From: Annulohypoxylon bovei var. microspora
Taxonomy: Eukaryota; Ascomycota; Sordariomycetes; Xylariales; Hypoxylaceae
Assembly (NCBI GenBank): GCA_022836615.1
Contig: MU405366.1
Location: 1-64,000 of the forward strand
Direction of reading: 5' to 3'
DNA: 64,000 bases
The notes under the pieces were generated by a model. The model ran no database searches. It was not told the origin of the DNA and was given only the letters and a program-made list of their open reading frames with translations. The translations under genes were made by a program, and so were the position numbers. How positions within the stretch are numbered: the stretch's first letter is position 1; each line of letters starts with the position of its first letter. Shown one piece after another: positions 36,474 through 47,138 of this stretch.

Positions 36474-39106
36474 TCTATCTGTTGGTTTCAATCCGTGTAA
36501 ATTGCGTTATCGAAGACAGGTTGAACTATGACGGTGTAGATAAGTAGTAGGGGGTGCTATAGTAGGCTGTTGTGAGATGAAAGATTCGACACTAGAGTTA
36601 TGGGTGTAGAGCTTCATATATCAATAAATTGGCGAAAGCTCCCCCTTTCTATGATGTCAATTCTGATCTCAGAATATCGATCGCGTTTGACATGATGACA
36701 GCAAATCGTCGGAGCTTTTGCTGCGAGCTGCATTTGCCATCTTCGACTGATTGATTGATTTAGGAAACGACATGCGGTGTTACGCTTTATTCACGTCATG
36801 TCGAGCGATACGTAGTTGTAAGTAGCAAACAGGTTGTTCTTTAACCATTTGTAGAAGACAATTGAGAACATTGAATTTATTTAAGGAATCGCGTATGAAA
36901 TTTGAGGTAACTAGTTAAATATTGAATACCGACCGAGAAGCTAATATAGCATAGTACCTAGGTACCTCTTCCTACAGTTAATATTTTAACCCTACGTCAT
37001 ATGTGGCTCTAAAAGTGGCTGTAATCTTTTAGATCTAGATGCAATGTGGCCAATGCAGTGGAACTCCGATTCACTTCCAACCTTGAACCTTGAACCTTGC
37101 ATAGTATGTAGGCATGGAAATACACTGTTAATATATACGGTGTGCGGTCGCACATGCACTATAAGTTAATGAGTATCGACATTGCTAAACTATCGTAGCG
37201 AGTTTAATGCGTTTCATGTAGAGTTGACTTGGTAAAAGGTAGAATTATGAACTTGGGCAACCAAGAGAACGGAAAAGGGTCATAGCCAAAGCGTTGCGAT
37301 ATTTATTTTTACGCCGGCGGGCTGGCAGACTGATGGAGCAAGGCGGAAATGGTCGGGAAACTGATGTCATCGGGTGGGTTGCTATGATCTGTGCTGAGGG
37401 ACATCGGATGCATGTGGTTGATGGTAGATTGTTGATCAGCCAACCGCCCGCCGATCTACAATTAATCTAGTGGAGCAGACTGTAAACTCAACAGTACAGT
37501 ACAGCAACGCAGCCGCAGTGCTTTATTTTAGAGTTCACGGTTTGCTTGGCTCCGCCGGTATTGGTACCGTTACAAAATTTATATCAACTACCTATGTACT
37601 TAGGTATCTGCCTTGCTAATTATAGGCAGGTAGGTAGGTAATTATAACTTGATTTCAAGACTCACGACTTCGGAAGTTTCCGATTAAATATATGGTAAAG
37701 AGAGAGACTATTATACGTACCTACCTACCTACATACCTACCTGTATCAAAATATCTATAAAAGGGACACCGGGCGCATTAAACATTACCAACCAGTTTCT
37801 TGTTAATTCAAGGTTACCATACGTTACCTACATAGTGCTGGCCGGTTGGTCGGCGGTTGCTAGGCCGATTTTCAAGGGATACTACGTGATATGCACCAGT
37901 AGGATGTCAGGGCCAGTAGGCTGCCTTACTAAAAATGGTAGGACCTTCCAAGGTTTTCGGTCAGAACTGGTGGTTGCATTGCGATTTCAATGCCAGACGC
38001 AGGAACAAAACAAGGATTAAATTAGGGGTTAGATCAACTCTCCGGGCGCTCGCGTCAGCTAAACAACTCAAATGTCCCCTAAAAAGCAGGTACATAGAAG
38101 GTGGAAGGTAGGTAAGACATGGATACGAACAACAGGAAGGGTGGACGGGGTCTAAATAAATACGAGGAACGAACATCGGGCTATCCCATAAACCTGGAAA
38201 CGTTACAATTGCCCTGTCCAATTCATGCCTCTATCTTCCAACTTGCTCTATCAACGACACTATTCTAAAGCTTCCATGTCTACGCGGCTAGTCGTTCTCT
38301 ACTCCAAGCAAAAACAAGAACAGCTCTTAAATTCGTTTGTACTAATATTTCAGCCCGGCGCATCTCACAGACGAGGCGCTAAACACAGCCTCAACAGCCC
38401 GCCGCCCGTGTATCATTCTACCAACCTATTAACGTCTTAAGTCGGATTGGTACTACTTAGTAGGTAGTCAAGGATAGGTACCTAATTATCAGACGATACT
38501 CCTGAGAGGAGGGCAAAGGTAGCAAAGCAAGGGGGACTTGTCTAGCAGATCTGTCGATCTAGCCCTAGGGGACTTTGATCGGCATCAATCTCCAACACTC
38601 AGCATTTCTTAAATGTCGTTGTTATTGGCCATCTCACAACCTGACAACAACCACAACACCAACGATTCGTTCTCCCTCTCGACGCTTGAGGATCTATTAG
38701 CCTCTCCGTATTACCTATTCGCATGGAGTTCTCTCTTCTCTCGACTACCTATATTCCACGACTACTGGATTGCTTGGTTGACTAGTGCATGTATAACACG
38801 GACTTGGAACCTGGAAACGGATTCAATCTGAACCCACTTCCCACTTAGACCATCATATCGCTAGATATTCCATAGTATGTCATCTACTCACCATACATAT
38901 CCTATCTGCGCCTATGTACATTTGTATCATCTCGTATTGGTACAGTTTGTTACTTGCACACTCCCATGCATCTTTCTTTCTTTGTTACACGGTCTCGCTT
39001 TAGTCTTTGGTTATTGACCCACTCACGCAGAACGGCCCTTCTTCAATCCCAGTTGAGTTCTTGTTTTGGGGTTTAGGAAGGGGCCTTGCCTTCTCTTTCT
39101 GAAACC
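36474..39106. other. long intergenic spacer and GH17 leader
   Basis: About 2.6 kb. It holds a CCTTGAACCTTGAACCTTG triplication near 37080, CCTACCTACCTACATACC near 37720-37742, and a long pyrimidine-rich leader before the GH17 gene (38870-39100). A short upstream open frame lies at 38613-38831. No gene supported. Confidence 0.55.
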
Positions 39107-41461
39107 ATGAGCCGTCGCTACTCCTTTGACTCTGACCCCGGCGAGAACGCCCCTCTCGACGATCCAAATGACCCATATTCCCAACGGCAAGCGCATTCCA
39201 ATCATTCCAACCATTATCTTCGTCATCATCAACAACAACCCCCCTTGAGTCCTTCCTCCCTTGAGTCTCAACCTCCCTTTTACCAAGACAACAACTCAGT
39301 CCCCCCTTCTTCGGAACAATATCACAATTCAACACATCCTTCGCCCACCAGAGCAGGGCCGCCAAGTCACCCCAGTGCTCATCCCGACTCGGCATTTAAT
39401 AGGCTACGCCAGAATAGAAGATATAGTGGAGGTGCCCAGAGAGCTGCTGCAGGAGCTGGAATTGGAGCCGGAGCCGCCGTCGGTGCTTTACCTGGAAGAG
39501 AAGTTTATGACGTGGTTGAATCGTCTTCGTCCAGACCAATTCCGCCGCCTCATCGGGAGAACAGCGTATCTACCTGGGGACACCGAGTGCCTCAGACGAA
39601 CGTCACTCCTGGCGCCGACAACTTTAGCGACGCTGCCGTGGGTGGCATGTCAGGGCTTGCTATGAGCGTTGCCGAAAGAAACGCACGGGAAAGCGGACTA
39701 GAAGCCATGAGGCAACCTCAGCAATACCAGCAGTCGTATCAAGACGCTCCGCCCCAACACCATACCTACGACGACCCCAGGGGAGCCTACGGAAATGATC
39801 GGGGCTACGACATGTCGCCAGGCTACGGTCCCAACTCCCATGGCCCGCCTGCCCAGGGATACAACTCTTCGCCTAGCCTAGCTCCGATGGGAGCCGCGGC
39901 CCTCACCCATTCAGGCCGAGGGACACCTACGCGAAGCGTACACAGCTATTCTAGCGACCCGTTCAGGGACCCCCATATGGCGTACGGCCAAAGAATGGAT
40001 CCGTACCTCGGTCAATTTAACCCCAACGATATCGACGACGACGGCGATGATGGTCTCGAGTATCGTCGCTCCGCTCGGAATAGTATTCTGAGCCTAGGCG
40101 GATCTACCAATCGAGGCAATGCCGCTCCGGCTGGTGCTGCTGGTGTCGCCGGTGCCGCGGCCGCTGGTGGCGTAATGGGCGGACTGATGGGAAGAAACCG
40201 AAACAGCGCCGTTAATTATGACCCAGTACAAAACACGAGCGCAGCAGGCAACCTAGGGGCCGCAGGTGGGTACGAGATGGGCGCGAAGACAGAAAAGCAG
40301 TCCGAATGGTTGTCGGGTCAGAAGAGTAGTCGAAAGAAGTGGAAATGGTTTATCTTGATCCTCGTCGGTCTCGCCATAGCAGGCGGGATAGCGGGCGGCG
40401 TCGTCGGTGGGATCTTGTCGAATAAGAAAAGTGGTAGTAGTAGCGGTGGCGGCGCTGACGGAGTTCAGTCGGCTGATTCGGATTCTGCAAAGAACGGTGA
40501 TCTAGGCATCGACTCGGACGAGATTCGAGCGCTGATGAATAACCCCAACCTACACAAGGTCTTCCCGGGTGTCGACTATACGCCTATTAACGTGCAGTTC
40601 CCGGATTGCCTTAAGAACCCGCCCTCCCAGAACAATGTCACTCGGGACGTGGCCGTCCTCTCGCAGCTGACCAACACAATTCGACTCTACGGCACCGACT
40701 GCAACCAGACGGAGATGACAATCCATGCTCTAAAACAGCTGAAGCTCGAGAACGACATAAAGATCTGGCTCGGCGTATGGCAGGACGGCAACGATACCAC
40801 CAACAAGCGCCAGCTCAGCAGGATGTGGAACATCCTCGACGAGTATGGAGCCGAGCCGTTCAAGGGACTCATCATTGGCAACGAGATCTTGTTCCGAAAA
40901 CAGATGACCACTACGCAGCTTAGTAACCTCCTGGATTCGGTAAGATCGAACTTGACTACTCATGATTGGAACCTCCCCGTCGCCACGAGCGATCTCGGCG
41001 ACAATTGGGATTCCCAACTGGCACAAATCAGCGACTACATCATGGGCAACATCCACCCCTTCTTTGCCGGCGTCAACGCCAAGGAGGCCGCCTCGTGGAC
41101 CTGGTCATTCTGGGAGAACAAGGCCAATTCATTCTTCAAGGCCGACAATGAGAAGAACGTCATCTCCGAAATTGGCTGGCCGACACAAGGTGGGACCGAC
41201 TGCGGCGACGCCAGCGTCACGGACTGTCCTAACGGCTCGGTCGCTGGCATTGACGAGCTGAACACGCTGATGGAGGGCTGGGTCTGCCAAGCACTCGCGA
41301 ACGGAACCAACTACTTCTGGTTCGAGATGTTCGACGAACCGTGGAAGATCAGTTTCGACACGCCCGGTAAAGAATGGGAAGATCAGTGGGGCCTAATGGA
41401 TGTCAATAGGAACCTGAAGGAAGGCGTCAAGATTCCCGACTGCGGTGGCAAGACTGTCTAA
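39107..41461 (+). CDS. btgC: membrane-anchored GH17 beta-1,3-glucanase
   Basis: Glucan endo-1,3-beta-glucosidase of the fungal BtgC type, acting on the cell's own wall beta-glucan. Single exon, 784 aa, starting at ATG 39107 (MSRRYSFDSDPGE). Upstream in-frame codons carry no ATG. Residues 1-405 are a long cytosolic Gln/Pro/Gly/Tyr-rich tail. A membrane anchor lies at about 411-433 (WKWFILILVGLAIAGG), then a Ser/Gly linker, then the GH17 barrel from about 475. Proton donor Glu593 is in IIGNEILFR and nucleophile Glu688 in SEIGWPTQGG. The order is right for the family. The C-terminal motif YFWFEMFDEPWK is also conserved. No signal peptide; a type II membrane topology is expected. Confidence 0.93.
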   Translation: MSRRYSFDSDPGENAPLDDPNDPYSQRQAHSNHSNHYLRHHQQQPPLSPSSLESQPPFYQDNNSVPPSSEQYHNSTHPSPTRAGPPSHPSAHPDSAFNRLRQNRRYSGGAQRAAAGAGIGAGAAVGALPGREVYDVVESSSSRPIPPPHRENSVSTWGHRVPQTNVTPGADNFSDAAVGGMSGLAMSVAERNARESGLEAMRQPQQYQQSYQDAPPQHHTYDDPRGAYGNDRGYDMSPGYGPNSHGPPAQGYNSSPSLAPMGAAALTHSGRGTPTRSVHSYSSDPFRDPHMAYGQRMDPYLGQFNPNDIDDDGDDGLEYRRSARNSILSLGGSTNRGNAAPAGAAGVAGAAAAGGVMGGLMGRNRNSAVNYDPVQNTSAAGNLGAAGGYEMGAKTEKQSEWLSGQKSSRKKWKWFILILVGLAIAGGIAGGVVGGILSNKKSGSSSGGGADGVQSADSDSAKNGDLGIDSDEIRALMNNPNLHKVFPGVDYTPINVQFPDCLKNPPSQNNVTRDVAVLSQLTNTIRLYGTDCNQTEMTIHALKQLKLENDIKIWLGVWQDGNDTTNKRQLSRMWNILDEYGAEPFKGLIIGNEILFRKQMTTTQLSNLLDSVRSNLTTHDWNLPVATSDLGDNWDSQLAQISDYIMGNIHPFFAGVNAKEAASWTWSFWENKANSFFKADNEKNVISEIGWPTQGGTDCGDASVTDCPNGSVAGIDELNTLMEGWVCQALANGTNYFWFEMFDEPWKISFDTPGKEWEDQWGLMDVNRNLKEGVKIPDCGGKTV

Positions 41462-42523
41462 GCGGTTCAAGCTAATTTAGTGTTCTAAACGGGCACAACA
41501 ATGCGTTATCGTAACGATATAAGAGAATGGCGAAAGCGTTCTGAGCGGCTATCTGATTGGCGCGGAATATACTTCCACGGTGTTTCTAAGCTTGAGAAAA
41601 GACGAAGGGTTTTGTTATACCACACTGGGCGATGTCGGTATTTTCGAGGCTCACTACCTGCATGCGTCGATCGAGATAAAAGGATATGGCACGAACAAGT
41701 CCCGGATGGAGTTTGGTATTTGGTTTTGACGGTTATTCTTTCGCCGTTCTAATTCCCGGCGCTAGGAACTAAGCGAATGCAGCATTAGAGTATCAATGTG
41801 AGGTATGACTATGAGGCCGGGCGGGTGAACATGATGGACGCGCACTTTGCATTTCCCCGGGGTACGGCTTTATCATTTGCGGTGTCCGGGGTGCTTGGTT
41901 TGGTATACATTATGTCGAGATGTATTAGAGCTTCGAGCGGGCTAATATCTGGCTGGCGCTAGAGCGCCGAGTCGGATACCTTTGCGTGCTCAAGATACCT
42001 AGGTAGACGGTTAATACATACAAACGACATGAAATCTGATAGTTACGAACCTACTCACAATTTATAACAGAAATCCCGTACCTGCATGACGCGTCATAGT
42101 CCTGGCCCCACCGGCCACATACGTAACTTCACCCCAGGTTGAAGAACCCATCCAATAGCATTGAATACCCAGTATGGATCGAAACGTTCAAACTTAACCA
42201 GCTCTTCATTAGGTAGTTTTCTTGACCCCTTCGGATTCATCCACCAATCTATATCTGTCTGAAAAATAGTTTTAAGATACCTAGGCTCACGAACGTGAAT
42301 TCAGATGGCAATCAACAGATATCTACAAGCATCACGCTTAACTTAATAACATTATTACATAGGTCTTCATTAAAATTACTAGCGGCTTATTCTACCTCCA
42401 GGTGCATCCTGTCCATCATATTTACCATTTTGCTATTTGCCGTGGATGACCGATATGCCATACTTCCTCTCAGTTTATTTGATTTGATATCACAGTTGTG
42501 CGGGGTTTGTGCAATTACATGCA
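41462..42523. other. intergenic spacer
   Basis: About 1.06 kb between convergent genes. Short frames on plus (41501-41752, 42295-42552) have no recognisable motif. I see nothing else. Confidence 0.6.
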
Positions 42524-43081
42524 TCAAGCACACAGTTCCTGTAAAAGTTTAAGGGTGGCCGATTCTTCACTCTTAATCGCGTCGTATGCGCAGTTCAAAT
42601 TATTTGATAGCCTTGCTAGTGTTTCGTCAATGTTCTCGGGATGGTCAGCTTCCTTCTTCTGGGAACTTGCCCCGGTAGAGTCTACACAAGAAGAGTATGG
42701 GTTTGTGGTAAACTCAGCGTACGATTCCGGGCTGCATATTTCGTAGCTACAATGACTTTCGGTAGATTCGAGCGTCGTGGCGGACTGTGCTTTAACCTCG
42801 AATGATTGAACTTCGCTGACCTTGCTGTCACCATAGTTTGAGGCGGTGTCATTGCTGTCTAAGTCAGTATGTCCTTCCTCTACTTCTCTAGGGGCCTTGT
42901 TCCTAAATGTGGCAGGGTCAAATGTGACTCTCTCCACTGTGGCCTTGAGGCGAAGTTGGAGCTCGCTCATTCCATCCAAATGGATGTCATCTCGTCCAGT
43001 CGTTGAAATAAGGTGGGTTGAACAAAAATTATCTGCGTTATGTAGTGGAATGGAAACTTTGAATTGGGGTTTCGGTGCCAT
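42524..43081 (-). CDS. acidic orphan protein
   Basis: Single-exon open frame of 185 aa from the ATG of MAPKPQFKVSIPLHNADN. Composition is acidic, Ser/Glu/Thr-rich, and mostly unstructured, with a predicted helical C-terminus (ETLARLSNNLNCAYDAI, ATLKLLQELCA). No signal peptide or membrane helix. I do not recognise it. The frame is open with reasonable codon use, but there is no independent support such as an intron or domain. Confidence 0.5.
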   Translation of the reverse strand: MAPKPQFKVSIPLHNADNFCSTHLISTTGRDDIHLDGMSELQLRLKATVERVTFDPATFRNKAPREVEEGHTDLDSNDTASNYGDSKVSEVQSFEVKAQSATTLESTESHCSYEICSPESYAEFTTNPYSSCVDSTGASSQKKEADHPENIDETLARLSNNLNCAYDAIKSEESATLKLLQELCA

Positions 43082-43761
43082 TTTTTCTTCCGAAACAAGA
43101 GAAGAGTAGGTGGTGAAATACCTGCACAAGTAGCTTACCTACCTGTAGTTTCAGGAAGATACCTAAATATGTGATTATGATTCTAGGTCCTGCTTGGGAT
43201 TATGTACCAAAGACAATTATGAGAAAAATATTCTGTTAGAATGCCTTACATTGACCGATGATACAGGTATCTTCGATGCTATAATTTGATCGATGAGGAG
43301 CTACGGTTAGCTTATCTACTATTTGTATTTGAATGTAGATATACTAGGTAGGAAATGATATTTGTTTTAATTGTTAGCCTTGTCAATGAAATCCTTTAAA
43401 AACAAGGACGAAGAGTTTCTACAATGGGTTTGTCTTTGTCAAGTGCTAAAAATATCACAATTACCTTCCATGTTTTTGTAACTGAAAACACCACGTGACT
43501 CGGCGTCAGTTTGGTGAGGCTTGATAAAGCGGGGACAATTACGTAGGTGGTGCATGGTTGAAGTAGGTATGTACCTAGGTACGAAGTACGTTTTTTAATA
43601 ACCGTCAAACGGAACATTGAAGCTGGGAACCACCTGCATCAATTCAACTTCAACTCTTATCGGTACAGTGAAAATTCACCTATGTAGGTAGATTAGGTAA
43701 AATATCTACCTAGTTCTTCATTAGTTACGTTTGCATAACGCTATAATTGAAGCTCGATAAT
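43082..43761. other. divergent spacer
   Basis: About 680 bp between two divergently oriented genes, AT-rich, with TAGGTATGTACCTAGGTACGAAGTACG-like words near 43565. It probably holds both promoters. No gene supported. Confidence 0.55.
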
Positions 43762-44863
43762 ATGGGTGCGCAACACGAACCCTACGCCTCGACTGATGCG
43801 CGTGCTCCATCGCGCAAACGCAAGGCGCCCGTTTCTCTACAATACGACAACGACGGGGAACAGGCCGATGATTACGAACAGGAAGAAGATCAGAAACCTA
43901 AGAAGTCAAGGAAAAAAGCTGAAATCACAGAAAAGCGCCTGAGGAGGTCAATATTCCCGTCTCTATTCAATTTCAAGACAAAAAAAAGCTGACGTCCATC
44001 TCTAGATTTCGTGCCGAGCCGCCTCATGATTTCACTGCTATCTATTATCGAGCGACATCACAGAGGTCAATATTTCGTACTTTTCTACATAGAGATATAT
44101 ATCTGATAGTCCACATATATATCCGATGGTATAGATAAGTATATAAGCTGACTTACTGCGTCTCCTTAGGTTTTTCGTACTTGGAAGAACTCGTAATGGC
44201 ACGGCTTGTTGTCCTGAGGAATCCGTCGAGCTGACCGGCTCTACTGGCAACATCTACGTCGTTCATATTGCGCAGAAGCCTACCTGTACCTGCCCTCACG
44301 CTCAAAGCGGGCACCAGTGCAAGCATGTAATATATGTTAGTCATGTATTGTCACGTGGTAATATTTCACGATATCTAACTGTAGTTGACTAGGTCTTGTC
44401 GAGAGTCCTCCGCGCACGCTTCGATCTCGTCTATCAGCTCGCTTTGCTCACTAGCGAGCTTCAAGAGATCTTCGCAAATGCTCCTCCCATAGAGTCCGCC
44501 GACCAACCGGGCGCAAAGACGCATGACAAGAATCGCAAACCCTTGGAAGGCGATTGCCCGATCTGTTTCAGTCCTTTCGAAGCTGCCGAGGATACCGTCT
44601 ATTGCCAAACTACGTGTGGCAACAATATTCATAAGGAATGTTTCGAGATGTGGGCGGCCACCAAGCGCAAGAGTGCCAAGGATCAGGTTACTTGTCCTAT
44701 GTGTCGCACTCCTTGGCAGGGCGACGATGACATGGTCAAGAAGATCAAGAATACAGGTATCGTTGGACACGACGGCTACGTGAATGTAGCCGACCAGCTC
44801 GGCATTAGCGGCGAGAGGGGTGAGATTGCCTACCCACATATTTCTCAGAGAGGCGTTGGCTAA
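43762..44863 (+). CDS. SWIM plus RING zinc-finger ubiquitin ligase
   Basis: Probable E3 ubiquitin ligase with an N-terminal SWIM finger and C-terminal RING. Four exons, 43762-43946, 44006-44065, 44170-44335 and 44393-44863, code for 293 aa. The first 60 residues are basic and nuclear-like (KKSRKKAEITEKRLRR). The SWIM motif CxCx8CxH is Cys121, Cys123, Cys132 and His134 (CTCPHAQSGHQCKH). The RING has Cys192/Cys195 (CPIC), Cys208, Cys212, His217 and Cys220 (IHKECF), then Cys238/Cys241 (CPMC). This is the ZSWIM2/MEX-like architecture. Two introns start with GTCAATATT, a nearly identical donor context. The segment between the domains is helical. The substrate is unknown. Confidence 0.88.
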
Positions 44864-45412
44864 TGTCAGATCGTAGACTTCAGCTCGTATTATCACGTCC
44901 CACGCTCAGGTGCGCGCTATAGAGGGTGGTAGTGGTGAGATGTCTGCACCATACCGAATTGTTTACCACTTGATTTGATTGCTTCGCAGTAACATGTGTA
45001 TCTTGATCTAATGATATACCAAGCTAATGACACAGATGGAGAAGATGGCTTGGCCTCCTTAGTGTCGAGATGATGGTTATTTCTCGAACTTGACAGGGCT
45101 TCCAGTCTGTTGATAACTCTGCTGATATTAGAAGGTGGGACAATGGAATGGCCGGGATATGGTTTAGTGTGGCTTCTGCCTATACCTTGCTTACGGCTAT
45201 CCTAAGTGTGGTCATTTAGCGTTTCTTCCTGTGAGGTTACAAACTGGTTACAATTAATAACGAGAAAAACGGTTCAACGAAAAATTCGGTATATTAGCTA
45301 ACTCTGACTTGTAGGGTGTGTCATGAACCTAACCCAGACTACTGACTAACTTAGGTAGGTTTCCATATGCACCGTCGTCATACATCGTATAATGCATCAC
45401 AGTAGCGGTGGA
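44864..45412. other. intergenic spacer between convergent genes
   Basis: About 550 bp of 3' flanks. I see no coding or structural signal. Confidence 0.6.
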
Positions 45413-46257
45413 TTAAGAGGAACCATCTCGTGACGCCTTTAATTTCAGATCTTCCTCTTCATCCTTCGGGACCGTCACGAATGCAGGAACAGTTATCGCA
45501 TTCAGCTTTCGAAATGCCTAAGAATAACTACAAGTTAGCGAACTGGCGTCGTGTATCTACGGACCTCCGAAGTAACATCTCTTCACTCAGAAGATCAGCC
45601 AGCCACCTGTGGTATCGATCAACGCCACCACTAAGTAACTTAATAACCGGAAGTGTTCATTGGCTAGGAGAAGACTCACATCGCTAATCATACCCTCAGG
45701 CAGCTTGTCGTTCCATCGATCTTCGACTTTTTCAATCTTGCCATCCTGTCCGACGTTGATACGCACCACAGAGTTTATGGTCTGCCCTGCCCCGATGCCT
45801 TTCAGTGTATATCTGTTCGATAGCTTTACCTCGACAGGATTTCCGGCCGACGTCACACTATGACTCTGTATCTGGATTGGACTAAACAAGGCAGGAAGCC
45901 CGTACCATTGCGCCGCGAATTTATTGTACCCTGACGCAACCGTGATCGGATCGGCGAAGGTAGCATCTTGAGACCATAGCGACAGGTGCTTGAGAGTTGG
46001 GTTACCTTCGAACAGCTGCTTTCGATTGTCAATCACTGATTGTTAATTCCATCTCACCATCCCGATTTAAGGAAGCAGACGCAAGCGTGTTTATTTCAAG
46101 ACCAGGTAGGTACACGTACATCTAATACGCTACCCACAAGCAACTTTTGGTGTGGCGAGAGCTTGACACCTGGAGCCTCGTTTACTCGCGCGTTCCTAAT
46201 CCCGACCGATTCAAACGATGCCGTTTTGGAAGGAGTCTCAGCCGTACTCGTCGACAT
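45413..46257 (-). CDS. SnoaL-like (NTF2-fold) protein
   Basis: Small alpha+beta barrel protein of the fungal SnoaL-like group. Three exons, 46257-46116, 46035-45680 and 45517-45413, give 200 aa. The first exon supplies the Ser/Thr-rich start and SPHQKLLVGSVLDV. The second carries the barrel: WSQDATFADPITVASG, FAAQWYGLPALFSP, VTSAGNPVEVKL, NRYTLKGIGAGQTI and KIEKVEDRWNDKLPEG. The third has LNAITVPAFVTVPKDEEED. Intron 1 uses donor GTGTAC, chosen for phase. The fold is shared by catalytic and non-catalytic proteins, and no specific reaction can be assigned. A CRE-type octamer lies 363 bp upstream. Confidence 0.85.
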
Positions 46258-47138
46258 TGCTTTGGATGGCTGTATTTCGAACGCGATTCTTCGTCTCTTG
46301 ACCAGGCAGTTTATTGCAGTCTCAACTAGTCTTGGTGAGTGAATTGCCCACGATCTTGATAGTTGGATAGGAATCATTCGCAAATATTGATCTAACTCAT
46401 AAAATTGCTCAAGTACCTTGTTGAATAGATGCTTTATATCCAACAATGGGGCGATGTTCGATTGAGAGCACTTAAGTAAGTGTCCACCTAGTTGGTAAAA
46501 ATCCAATGTTTCAGAATACATCTGTCATACAACCCTTATTATCTATGCCGTCCCCGTCATCGATTCTTCTTTGTGGGACCTTGATGACTTCAGCGTTCTA
46601 ATCCCTTGTAGCCCTTTCTTGACGTCATAATATCTTCGCGATCGAAATTGAGAGACAGACAAGGTTCTTTACCTAGGTAAGTTAGACAGTAAGCTTCCTA
46701 GTACTCTGGAACTCCCTTCGCATCCTACATGGATAAAGTTATCTGCTAGGTACTAGGTAGTCGGGTAGGTATATACCAATGCCTAGGTATTTGTCTCTTT
46801 TATGCATCACGTTTGTGGGACGGCCCGTTCCCGATATAGGTATTTTGCTCGTCTACTAGGGATTACTGCTATTAACCTTAGTCACTGCAGATGGACAACT
46901 TCCCGAGTGTCGCACTGGTAGAGGGAAGCATCTTTCGTACTATTCAGCTATAGCAATCTTCTCTGACCAGACATGCACTTACATGCCAGACTACCTAGTA
47001 ATCCACCCCATCTCTCGCGGCGATCAAAGCCAACATACAGCAGTATCCTAGCCAGAGAGCAAGCATATGAAGTCCATATTGCTATCTGAACATCACAGCG
47101 GCATTGATGTGCAGACTTCGGCTATCATCAGATTAGAG
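46258..47138. other. intergenic spacer
   Basis: About 880 bp that hold the SnoaL-like promoter and the helicase 3' flank. It contains the CRE octamer and TAGGTACTAGGTAG words near 46750. No gene supported. Confidence 0.6.
46620..46627. promoter_or_regulatory. CRE-type bZIP site TGACGTCA
   Basis: A second perfect TGACGTCA palindrome, about 363 bp upstream of the SnoaL-like gene. A functional role is inference. Confidence 0.3.
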
